Shown here one piece after another: positions 1-11,603 of a stretch of DNA of 64,000 bases. Under the pieces are notes generated by a model. It worked only from the letters and a program-made list of their open reading frames with translations. It had not been told where the DNA came from and did not search any database. The translations under genes and the position numbers were made by a program. Origin of the DNA: Rotaria socialis (Eukaryota > Rotifera > Eurotatoria > Philodinida > Philodinidae); the NCBI GenBank assembly GCA_905331475.1, contig CAJNYU010003035.1, forward strand, positions 8,554 to 72,553. Reading direction: 5' to 3'. Numbering within the stretch: position 1 is the first letter of the stretch; every line of letters starts with the position of its first letter.

Positions 1-1923
1 TTTGTCTTTGATCTTCTTAGAAAAACAGTGTCTTCGAGATTGTGAAGAATCATACAAGCATAACTGAATTTTGTTCTGGGATGAAGCGTACCCTTAATAT
101 CATTTTCAGATACGTTGATGATCAACTAGTTTCTAATGGGAATATTTTAAATCTATTTCATCTGGGAAGTGTTCAGTATTGAAATGGGAGTCGGTTTTCT
201 GTTTGATGATACTTGATGTTGAGAGTGGCGATTTTTGTTTCAATGCAGGTTCTCAGCAATGGTCACGGAACGCTCTTTGTTAGAAATAGATTTAATGAAT
301 AAGTAATTTCCAGTATCAAGTGAAGTGTTCGTGCCTGAAGAATTGATTGTTTTCCTGAGTTTAACAAAACTGCAGTGGGCTGGAGCTTGTGAAATATGAG
401 TACTGTGTGGTATGGGGGTTATGCAGATCAGTAGCTGCTAGGCGTGAGTGACACCTCGTAGGGGCGCCGACGAACGGCTAGGTGCTGCTTTACTGATGGA
501 GACAATGATCAGAAGCAGTAGACACGCATACATATATCTCGACTATCTAGATATAAGTGGTTTCAAAATTGTTCAAAATTATCATCGAATTTGAATGTTA
601 AAATGAACTAAAGGATAAATTACTTTTAGGGATCGCTGATCGGGGAGCTGCATTCAATGAGAATCATACCCTGGTTGTTTTCGATTTCCTCGACTCAATG
701 GAAGGTTTAGCTTCCTCGAAGCACTCAAAAGAGTCTTTATTTTTGAAGGATAGGTAGCTTTTTGCAGTCTTTCGAATTAAGAGTGTTTTCATACTACTGT
801 CTGATTTGTATATTGATCCTTTACTTATTTCGCAGCTTGCTCAAATATGAGTTTCGATCACGAAAATTGAAATATTTCACTGCAGGTTCGACACGACTTA
901 TTTTATTTTCCGTTCAACTTTTAAATAATACCTAACTATCCACCAAACAGATTCTCTATGATTCATTCATAAGTTGAAAAAAAGCTGGATGTGTTGTTGT
1001 GAAGTGGCAAGTTATACGTTCTTTATCATGGATGCACAATAAAATGACCAGAAATATCGAACGGGATCGCAGTTCGAAGTTCTGTTTGATAAAAACTTTG
1101 GCGATATTGCTGACTACATTTTTAAGAGGTCGTGGGTTCTAAGTATTCTCTGAATGTGATTACAATGATTCTCTGAAATACTAGAATCCAACTATGTATT
1201 AACTGTAAATCATGTCTACTTTAATAAATTACGATGAAAGTTGTACTGTGAATGTTCATTAATGCGGCCACGCATGTCTGAAAATTTGAGGCTGATCGAA
1301 ACATCTTAAGTGGTATTATTCTTGATAGGTGAGGGATTTAAGTCACATAAAATTATTTTTCCTCTGCCTATGCTATTGGTAGCCTTGTTTGTATGCACTA
1401 TACGATTAGTATTAGCATGATATTGTATACATTGTACCAATTCTAGCGACCTGTTGGTCCTTAAGTCACAGTGTGCTCAGTTGAATTCAGGACAGGAAGA
1501 AGCGTGAAACTGTACATAAGATACAGTAATCTAGCATCAATTTTCATGTCAGGGTCTAAAATCATATCCATTCTATTTCAAATACTGGAAAGTAGTGTTG
1601 TTGAAGCTTACAAAGCAATAAATTATATCGAAGAAGCACGACATACAGTCGAGGGTCAAGCGAGTCTAAGTGACGAGCGTTACTTGTATGTTTAATGTCA
1701 CCTAATAAATCATGAATGTATCGCATTATTAGTGGGTGTATTCATTGCATATATATGTATGTTGGATTTACCTTTAAAATGTGGGAAATGAAAATTGGTA
1801 TGGAGTACTTAGTAATCATAAATGATTTACAACTTATGAAAAATACAGTGTGTTTTTGTGAAAATATACCTTTTAGTATGAATGCCGCTGCGCTCTGATA
1901 TCATCATCATTAGCAAAACTTTC
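1..1923. other. Non-coding stretch, no gene seen
   Basis: Both strands have only short, unconvincing open frames (the longest is about 75 codons near 1471-1695, with no recognisable family or splice support). The sequence is AT-rich, with one GC-richer patch around 440-490. Nothing here can be supported as a gene. Confidence 0.6.
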
Positions 1924-1925
1924 TA

Positions 1926-2246
1926 CACTGAAAAAAAAAGGTACTTCACCGAACCTAAAAAGGTTTCGAATTTTGAAACGCATTCTGAACCTTTTTACGA
2001 TACTGTACCGAACTTTAAAGGTTTCGAATTTTGAAACAAATTCTAAACCTTTTTACGATACTGTACGGAACTTTAAAGGTTTCGTAAAATCACACGAAAC
2101 TATGTTCAAGTTTTTACCAAAATTGAAAAGGTTTCGTGTGACTTTACGAAACCTTTAAAGTTCGGTACAGTATCGTAAAAAGGTTTAGAATTTGTTTCAA
2201 AATTCGAAACCTTTTTAGGTTCGGTAAAGTACCTTTTTTTTCAGTG
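1926..2246. mobile_element. TA-flanked palindromic MITE (Tc1/mariner-type ends)
   Basis: A 321-bp element bounded by TA dinucleotides (1924-1925 and 2247-2248). Its ends are inverted copies beginning CACTGAAAAAAA. The inverted arms run more than 100 bp, so the whole unit can fold into a hairpin centred near 2105-2120. The left arm carries an internal direct duplication: a unit of about 65 bp containing the motif CTTTTTACGATACTGTAC occurs twice, while the right arm has one copy. There is no transposase. TA target duplications and short A/T-rich ends fit a non-autonomous Tc1/mariner-class element; the superfamily is an inference from the TA duplication. Confidence 0.8.
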
Positions 2247-3229
2247 TAGATACTCAGTAAACGAATGAACTCTGTAGAATTCATGAATCTCTGCTAAGCT
2301 AATCTTACTAGAACGTCGAATCTTCTAACATACAGTACCCACACATGCCAACTAGATCCACATGATGTTTATGTTATAAATCAACATTTATTATTTTGTA
2401 TTTTACGTATAACTAAATTTTAAAGTTATTTTTGGTATATAAATATATAATTTAAAGTGTTGATATTGGTGTGACGATTGATGAGTGTTAATCATCTCGC
2501 TTCCAATAGTAGTACCTCTATATGTAACTCAGCTTGTCGTGATGCATTATAGAAAATTTTCAATTTCTTCTTAGCTTCATTATACTGCTTTCATTGACAC
2601 GCGTCAATAGTATTATGAATGTCGTAAGTGTTGGTTTCTTCTGGGATGCTATGTTCTTGATGATTACCATTTTTCTTTAATCGATATGCTCATGAAGACT
2701 AGATACGTTGAAATCGTCGTTTTACTTAATATTATCCCATTAGATAATGAATTGTTTGAAAATCGATCACGTAAAGACTATGACAAAATAAACTTTCTAT
2801 GCAATATAATTCACATCATCAGCGAATTTTGTTTTGGTGGTATATGCGATTGTATAAATGCATCATTCAATACATTTCAGATTACTGTATTGTTCGAAAT
2901 TTCAAAATTTTTCTTTGATTTTATATAGTTTGCATCTTTAATTATCAAATATCGTTGCTTACTTCTTTTCGTAAGCATCATTTGCTATCGGGTTTGAAGC
3001 TTGATCAGTATTTACTGATGAATGAGAGTTATCTATTCAATATAATAAATAAATAAATGAATCGATTAGCTACTGTTCAGTATGCCAATTCTTACTAAGA
3101 GTCTTTGAAATACAATTCAGTTTGGCTTATATGGCTCCGGTGAGAGATTTACGGATGTAATCAATCAGTGCATTGACCCATTAGGTAATTTGTAGCTTAA
3201 TATATTTCTTTTATTGATTCAGTTACCAT

Positions 3230-3294
3230 CAGAGCTGGGCAAGTCATAGCTTGTTCAAGTCACAAGTCAGACTTGACTTTACTTCCCAGCTTTA
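3230..3294. mobile_element. Possible miniature hAT remnant
   Basis: About 65 bp with imperfect inverted ends: CAGAGCTGGGCAAGT at the left and ACTTCCCAGCTTTA at the right. A terminus of the type CAGxGCTGGGCAAG is common in hAT elements. The eight bases outside each end match at only about half the positions, so a target duplication is not convincing. Confidence 0.3.
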
Positions 3295-3486
3295 TCTACC
3301 GCCATATTACTAAATGTAGTTTATGAACAGCTTCTAATGTGTGAGGAAGAACATTAGAAATAAATTAACTTGTTTTCAAAACTCGATCTTCCTACTCATT
3401 ACGAGCTGACAACATTGCCTACTGGCTAGAATCAATTATAAAACTTTGGTACACAATGATAAATATTGTAAAATTGAGTAACTTAC

Positions 3487-4118
3487 CCGATAATAGATGA
3501 TAGACAACCTCCCGCGATGACCATCGCAATTGCTTTTGGAGCAAATTCTGGCGTTGAAAATTGTAATGCGAGCAAACGATAATACAATGTGCAAGGCACT
3601 TGTCCACCAAGAAAACCAGCTCCAACTCCTAATAGCCAATATAGCTTATACCAGGTTGCCACTATGCAAAGTGCAGCTCCAGTCATGCCCATCATAGCAC
3701 CGGCATAGAGCGGTGGCCTACAACCGAAACGAGCTATGGCTAGAGGTAGCAATACCGACCATATCGTACCAACTAAAAGCATACAGCCAATAGGTACTGT
3801 CGCTAGATGCCAATTGGCGAAGCTTTTAGCTGCTAGTGTAGTAGTACTGACTTGAATAAAAAATGCGCCTTCGCCAAGACTCCATGACCATGATAGTAAA
3901 AGAATATTGCGTAACATTTTACGAAAAAGTGGATCAGCCCATCGAGTACGCAAACCTTTCCAAGACCAAAAAGGTGCCAAAACGACACTACTCAACTTCT
4001 CATTTGGTTCATTATCGATAAATTCATCAGCTTGTGCAATAGGGTGATTTGGTTTGATTGGATTCATCTGAAAAGTGTTCGAACTTTGTATATCAATTTG
4101 TTTATTTATTAATGGCAC
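3487..4118 (-). CDS. MFS transporter, 5' exon only (gene apparently truncated)
   Basis: The frame encodes 210 residues. An N-terminal cytoplasmic tail of about 65 residues is followed by four to five hydrophobic helices with the spacing of the N-terminal half of a major facilitator superfamily permease. Glycine-rich helix segments and a basic/aromatic loop (ARFGCRPPLYAG) after the second helix fit the conserved loop of MFS proteins. The frame meets a clean splice donor (GGGTAAGT, exon end 3487). No downstream exon resembling the second half of an MFS protein could be found between 3480 and the left edge, where about 400 residues in total would be expected. Either the gene is a 5' fragment or the remaining exons lie beyond a long intron outside the window. 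Substrate unknown. Confidence 0.6.
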
Positions 4119-7100
4119 AGAAAAGTAAAGTAAAGTGAAAATGAAACAAGCGATCTATAATAACGATAGCGACAATCGCGGTCAAAGACAAATCAACTAG
4201 AACTGATCAGACGATAAACAAAAATAAGAAATGAACATCAATCTATATGTAAATCGGTCGATTGATAAAGCCAATCGGGATGATAATAAAACATATATGA
4301 AAGAGATAAATTTGAACGTATATTTTTGGATGATAGATGTCATCAGATAGCAAAAATCATTGAGTCTGTTCAAGTAAAACGCTATGTGAAGCGAAAATTT
4401 ATGTTTTGTCTCTGTAGCAGTGTTACTTTCTCAATCTGTTCATTCTTCGGTTCATAAGTATGAAACGTATATTGATTGTAGTAGTATAAAAAGACTAAGC
4501 AATATAACTTTTCTTCCAATTTCCATAGAATTCCCTGAATGTTAAAATTTTAAAAAAATGTTCACATTTTGTTTTACTCTTACATTTATTTTCATAAGTA
4601 CTCGATGTTTACTTCGTTCAAGAACTATATTCGAGCATCTTTTCTGATAGATTAATGTAGAGGAACTCAAGTTTCTCAAAGATTTCTCTCAGAAAATTCA
4701 TTATAAAACAAGTTTATTGATATAAAAGATTGTTTTCATGTAGGTACATTAATTAAAATATTTCTGTTAAGCGAATACTAATAAAATACATATCTGCTAT
4801 ACTTAACTAAGATGTAAAGTTATTTTATTGAAAGAAAATGAAATGACTATTCGTCATCGTAATTTGAACAAGTCAGAAAATATCTACAATAAATTCAAAA
4901 TTTCTTAGTATGAGAAGAATTTCATTCTGTGTACTGAGATTATATAGATTTTGTCACCTTATGAAATTTGAACAACCTCGATCAGTATCAAAACTAGTGA
5001 AAAACTATTGAAAGTTTTTAAAACAACAACAAAATTATCAAGCTATGCTAGCTGTCACCTGAATCTACGAAAGAAAAAACTCGATTAATATACTATAGTC
5101 AAAAGTTAGGTCTATATCAAGCTTTCCTCTCGAGCTTCTTGACTAATTGAATTCGAATATTAAGTTATTTTATGAGTGTACTCGTTTGAATTCACTCCAA
5201 GAAAAATTTGTCTAACTCAAAGACTCAAATGGTGCATTGTCATTAAAAGTCTGAGTATCTATGATTTATCATGAAATGATTTTGGCGTTACAGACAGAAA
5301 ATAGAAGAATCAATTCCAAACTATATGATCATAACTCTTCTTACAACAAGATTTGACATGACTAAAATATTTTCAAGAACAGCTCCGACTTAGCCTCAAG
5401 CTACTCTGGTGTACACAATTTCCATGTGCTTTCCGTCTGAAAAATTCCTAAGTGTTCACAGATTAATTGATAATTGACAAAAGTTGCTCTATGCTTGTTG
5501 TGACTTGTGAAGAGCTCTTGGAAAGATGAATGCTATATAAATTGATATTCACTGAAGACGGCGTTCCACAAATGCATTACCGTAGAGAATCTAGCGGCTT
5601 ACCAAACTATCATAGGGTGATGATGGTGTGGGATGATTTAGATCGATCTTCAATGGAATCAAAACCTGTAAGATCGGTTTATACCGACAATACCATCGGT
5701 AACAAAATCTCCTAGCTGTAGCAACACAGCGCTTATGACCATTTTATTAAACATTTCAGTAATAATCTCAGAAAAGAATATAATACATACGGTTGGCGTC
5801 TAAAGTTTCATCTATACATAAATTTTCCCATTAGTTGATCGACATGCTAACTTCAACGAAATTGTATCTATATTTGTCGATAAATGGAGTTTGAGAAAAA
5901 GAAAAAAAGTCATTGAACTGCAAGAAAGCACCATGATGCAGCTCATTTAGATATTGTATATCTCGAAAACTGAGGTGCATTTTCCACGAAATGTTTACGA
6001 CTATTTAATGACCATAATATCAATTTAAAGATTAAGCCGAGATCATAAATTTTCAATCTGTCTTCCTCTCACACGAATGATTGTGATACACAATTGCAGT
6101 GGAGCCGTTCGAATCTTTTACTGTTCGATCACAGAGTCAATCGCTTTCTAGCTTTGAATTACCTTGAGATATCTACCATTTGAGGTAGGAGTTGATTGAA
6201 CCAGAATTAAAATTTTGGACATACTTTACGTCGCTAGAAGTTTGAACAGGAACTATGCGATGTCGCAACCTACTCAAGGATCCAAATATAGAATTTACGA
6301 CATATTTTTCAGTGCATTGACTCCCAAATTAGACAATGAACAGAGAGTATATAAACGAAAGAGAAAAAATTCTATCCCTGAACTGTATTCAACTCGATTA
6401 TGACTGTAAAGGCGCTTTTTAGTGTCGTTCGTAAGGTCTTTTTCTGCGCTTATCGAAGATCAATAAAGAACAAAAAAAAGGAAGCGCATGCATTTTCATT
6501 TTCTACCAAGATAAGATAATAAAACATTACATCAAGTTTGTGACTCTTGTTCGATGCGGTAAAAGCGATCTAAAACATATGCATATGATATACGTTGAAA
6601 GTTGTAAAAAAAAGCAGTTGAATAATTTCAGAGAACCTTTTCAACTGTCAATTATCCAGGAATTTGATTTTGTTTTTGAAAACAGAAACCATTTCGATAA
6701 CTTCTAATGTGCATTGCAATCATCTGCAGATTCTGTTAAGCATTATTACTTCGTTGTAGTCATGGATTTCTATTGAAAAATAGCTCTATTCCTGAACCGA
6801 ACGCAATATAGAGTAGCCTATGCAATATTTTGTCAACGTATGAACTATTTTGTTCTAGTCACACAAAATGCCGTGCTGAATATATCATTTATATTTTTTC
6901 AACTACAGCCTTTTATACTTTGCATCACATTCTCTGTGAGCAAGGATGTGGGTGTGAGGATTTCCACGACTTTCTATACATTTGAGTTCGCTTATTATAC
7001 AACTGAAAACATAAAATTTAGATATTGAAATATTTAATTAGACTTGAGCATTTCATAGACTTGAAAATCTAGCAAGATATGTTTATGGATAGCGACACGT

Positions 7101-7640
7101 GTGCCACATAAATATTAACGGTACATCGAAGTCTTGATTAATGTTAAACTTACAGCTCAATTTGATAATTCGGTATCTAGATATCTAAATTGTAGATGCA
7201 CAGTTACTCGCTTCATCTAAATAGAAGTGCCACAATTAATCGAATCAAAAATCGAACTAACTGAAAATTCTTCAATAATTAATCGCAAATTTCAAGTTTA
7301 AAACTACCTTAAACATGTAGTTTTTATGATTAGATTTAGTGATTGCATCGACTATAATCTTCAGTATTTATAAAGCTGAAAGTTCAAGTTACGAATCATT
7401 TTTGCTCTACACCTTCGAGATTTCTAAGCAGCCACTTCTCAAAACATAGTAAAATTTTTACTTGCTATGAACATGATTAAATTGATCGTTTTATTAATAA
7501 GAAAAGAAGAAATATCTAAATAAACGTAAGATTGGATAAAATAAAACAATACTGTCTGATGATACTACTTAAAATATTAAGTAAATATTCTTTATGCCAC
7601 GCCTTTTCGTCAATGAATATAATAAATTTGATATATGAGT
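4119..7640. other. Intergenic, no gene seen
   Basis: About 3.5 kb between the MFS fragment and the NADPH oxidase. Only short open frames of about 60 codons occur (for example 5530-5715 plus and 6215-6403 plus), with no recognisable motif or splice context. No structured repeat stood out. Confidence 0.5.
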
Positions 7641-10600
7641 TCAAAACTTCTCTTCGTAATAACGAATTCCAAAGTCAACACAATGATGCTGAATTTTTTT
7701 TCCCATACTCTTAGGACCACAGAAAAATACATTGATATCTTTTGCAGTAGAACTATTGTCACCTGAAGTCATAGATCGAAGTAATTTTTCCCAGTCAGGC
7801 CGACCGAAATTTGTGGGTGATTTTAAACCAGTAAATATATCGGAGCCCATCTCGTCTGCCCATATGTTCGTCACTTGATGACGCAAAACTTGATCAACAC
7901 TTCTATTTTCCTTGATTCCTGTAAAATACAATTGTATATTAAGGAAACGACTCTTATTAGTGTTCGATTTTAAATATTCTGCTTGATCTTTTTCAAATTG
8001 GCAAAGAAGATCAAGGAACCATTCGAAACTCTTCGAATCTGGTGTCACCCAAATAAAATCGACTTTTTTTAAGCGCTGATTGTCCCAAAGATTCTTTTCT
8101 GGGTAGTTAACTTTTTGGCAATGATTGCAAGTCACCCGATTCTCTCTAAATTGAACCATAAGACTCGAGAGAATTGACGCATATGGAGTAATGCCGATGC
8201 CAGCTCCTATGAGAAGAGCATGATTACAGTCGAATATATACCGAGCACAGGTTGAATAGGGTCCGTTGAGAATAATTTTCTCTCTTGACTGTTGAACCAT
8301 TTCGTCTGTTGTCGAAGAGCCTGAGAGATTATCATTCACTCCCCCTCCTTGATCTTCACATTCTATTGGAATATTTATACTGATCGTCGTTATTTTGTCA
8401 TTCACATTTACAGCTGCTCTTTGATCAGCTCGATAAACGTGAAATGCACCTCCACTGGTGCCATTTTCTGAAATGATTTTGAACCTCTCATATACTTTCT
8501 TCGTCCAATTTCCTACTGCTTGAATATGTACACGTATATATCCTAGTTCCTCCGGAGCACTAGTGATTGTGAATGGATGATATTCATAATTAGCAACTTG
8601 AGGGATATTAATAAAAATGTAATCACCCGGTTTGAATCTAAAACTAGTGATATGAAGATCAGTTTTTTTATACAGGTACTTACGTGAAATATTTAGGCCG
8701 ATGAATAGTCAAGCTTACCAGACTCATCCTCAAAGGACATCCACGCATGAAGAAAGATTTCTTTGACAAATTTAGATTAGAACAGTGGTAATTGCAACGA
8801 ATACAGCGTTGACTGCCTAAGGGACTTCGATAATTCTGTATATAATAACATGAAGAAGAACTGAAAACAAAATAACACGCATCTTGAACAATACTCATTA
8901 TGTTTCTAGGTCGAGCTGTATGAGTAAACTATAATTAGTCGGTATTATTTTTTACTTTGAATTTTCTCATAACATTGAAAAGTGCCTCAGAATCTTTCGA
9001 GCAATTAACATTCCAGTTCAAATTTGAGAAGCATCAAAGGTTATGTTGAATATCGAACAGAAATCGGTTCAAATGTTTCAGAAAGATAGAATTCGCTTTG
9101 AGCTGATAACTCTGTGTTTTATCAGAAGATAAAACTATCGATAACATGATTTTAATAGATATCATTGTATAATCAATAAAAACTCATCTAGATCCTTTCA
9201 ATATTGAGCCAAATATTTCATTGCAATTGATTGCAAAAAAATTAATATTCATTAAATATTGTAAGTGAATATCTATTAAAAACTATTAGTGACAATATTA
9301 CTCAATTTTCTTTGATTTAGATGCACAAGAGCTTCAAATAATGTCGAAGTGTTAAAATCAGTCTGAATGAATAGTATGATATAATCTCGTTTATTAAAAT
9401 AGCAAATCGGTTTCTACTTATTTTTTTTTCTTCGTCTATTTAAAGCTTTTAGCGTAATCTATGTAGACTAAAATGTGAAACACGATGAACCCATTCTACT
9501 TTGTAGACTTAAATCTTGGCTACATGTGAAATTGTTATATTGAGGAACAGAGAGAGAGAAGATATCTCCAAATATATCTAACGGCCTGTTAAAACTAATC
9601 GAATCGTACATCATTCATACTACTTCTAGAAAAGATAGTGGACAATGATATAGTCTCGCTATTTCCTTCAATAGTAATGTATAATAATTCTTTTTTTCCA
9701 ATTAATCTCTTGAAATCTGCATGTTTGGAAACATCATGCTAGAAATTGTATTTTCATGTTAAAAAAACAGTTTTGGTTAAATCGCATAAAATTGCATCGC
9801 CAATAAAACTCTACGGCGTGTTGTAAATCGGTCGTTTGTCAAAATAAATCAGAAGCATATTTTTTGAATAGTCCCTCTACATTTGATTGCTCAATAGTAG
9901 CTGAAAGAAGATATGTTCGACCTCGGTTAGCCCAATACCGTGTACAAAATGAGTACAGCTTTTCGAGAAATAAGAGAGTGAGTGGACCAATAGCCCATTT
10001 CTATAATGCAATGGGCAACAGTTAGCGACAAATAAACTGCAAAAAATATGAACGAACCCAAAAGTTTGTCGCATGAAATATCAAAAAGGCAAAGAAAGGT
10101 ATGTAAAGAAGGTGAGTCCAATAAAATACCTTAAGTGATAAAGTACGTTACAATAAAAAAGCAATCAGAATGAACATATATATTTATTGCACTCACTTGA
10201 AAGTGTCCACCACGTCGGATCCAATGCATAGAGCAGATAATCATCACTAAGAGGATGATACACAAAATGACACCACTGAGTGGTGCAAATCCACCAATCC
10301 AGCCTACGTTTGGGCGTGTGGTAAACTATAATAGACTGAATATAATAATAAAAATTAGTTTGACTCCTCAATTACCATGAATACGGGCCAGGAATAACCT
10401 AGAAATTATTCAAAAATGATCGTAACTATAGACCAGCTTATCTAATATAACAGACTCACCTTTCGTTATACCAAAGTTGATTGCATGCGCAAGCGTATGT
10501 AGAATAGATAATGCTCCGATAAAACGACCCAAGAATTTATGAAAATCAATATGATCATCGATAGGCAAAAATCTATGCAGCGGGGTAGCACGAATGAGGA

Positions 10601-11603
10601 AAATAGATCTTCTCAGCATTACCACAATGATCAATGAGCAATTCAAATTCAATAACATTCCACCAATTCGTGCAAATACAACAAACACATTTGCTTTGGT
10701 TACAACTACGCGATAGATTATAACATATAGCACTAATGCAATATTCACCAAGATGTAGAGAAGAACCGCAATTACACGTGGCACATTATCTTTTAAACGA
10801 TCAAAAGTAATTTTTCTGGTTAGCTCCTCGTTGTTGTAATCTTGCTGGCAACAACCCATAAAGTATCTTTGAATTATATTTTGACGAATAGGAGACGGCT
10901 TCACGATACTAACCCATGTAGGAAAATCGGTGAATATAGCTAGAGACTCTAATAAAATTTCGTCATTCATTACAATCGAGTAGAACTCGTCAAAGCGTAT
11001 TCGTCGCTTCTGAAAGGAATACAACGAAAACCTTACTGTCTCTTAAGATTGATATGTGAAAGAACTTACTTTATTCAGATGATATCTTTTTAGAAGTATT
11101 TCAATGACAGATGGTACTCGAGAAGTTTCAACGTATTTTATAGTTTCCAAACAAGATGTATAGAAGCGCGACAGTTCGCCTCTACTCACGTAATGATCAT
11201 TATTGGCATCGAGCATCTTGAACAATAACAGGCAACGTACATCAATAGTGCTGTTGAAAATACGTATGAGCTTTTGCACTACACTTATATTTAACCAAGT
11301 TTCATCTTCGTTGACAGATGACAAACTGAGAGCACGAATAAGACGACTGACAATGAAAGGTTGAGTATTGAGTATTTGGGCTATTTCTTCAATTGACATT
11401 GGTTTGTCTTGTGGTAAATGATCTGTGTACTTGCGAATATGAGATGGAACGAATTTGTACGGTTCATTCAGAAGTTCCTGCAATGTAATTTCAGCTGCTA
11501 GGAGCTTATTGTTTGACTCAGAAGGAACACTGCCGAGGAAAAGTTCAAAACTTGTATTTTTAGTTAATGAAAGAAAAAAATGAAAAGCTCACTTGGTCGA
11601 CAT
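7641..11603 (-). CDS. NOX5-like: EF-hand NADPH oxidase, NOX5 type
   Basis: Transmembrane flavocytochrome that passes electrons from NADPH through FAD and two haems to O2, making superoxide/H2O2 outside the cell or in a vesicle. Exons assembled by frame and GT-AG sites: 11603-11593, 11550-11070, 11009-10460, 10398-10376 (23-nt microexon), 10325-10197, 10129-10058, 10000-9881, 8835-8684, 8643-7641; about 846 aa. An EF-hand-like loop (DANNDHYVSRGE) lies in the N-terminal region. Haem histidines sit in pairs with canonical spacing, His321/His335 and His404/His417. FAD motif HPFTIT is near residue 535, the NADPH glycine loop is GAGIGITPY, and the C-terminus FGIRYYEEKF is typical. The stretch FEWFLDLLCQFEKDQAE is most like NOX5, which implies Ca2+ control. 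The start is uncertain: the chosen Met is the latest possible, and the frame stays open upstream. The roughly 1-kb intron 9880-8836 and about 40 Cys-containing residues at the start of the next exon are the least certain join. Confidence 0.9.

Noticed and set aside
1973..2158. 61-codon plus-strand frame
   Set aside because: It lies wholly inside the palindromic MITE and is made of the element's repeated arm sequence.
6944..6958. Short TGTGGGTGTGAG stretch resembling the bdelloid telomere repeat
   Set aside because: About two degenerate units only, with no array.
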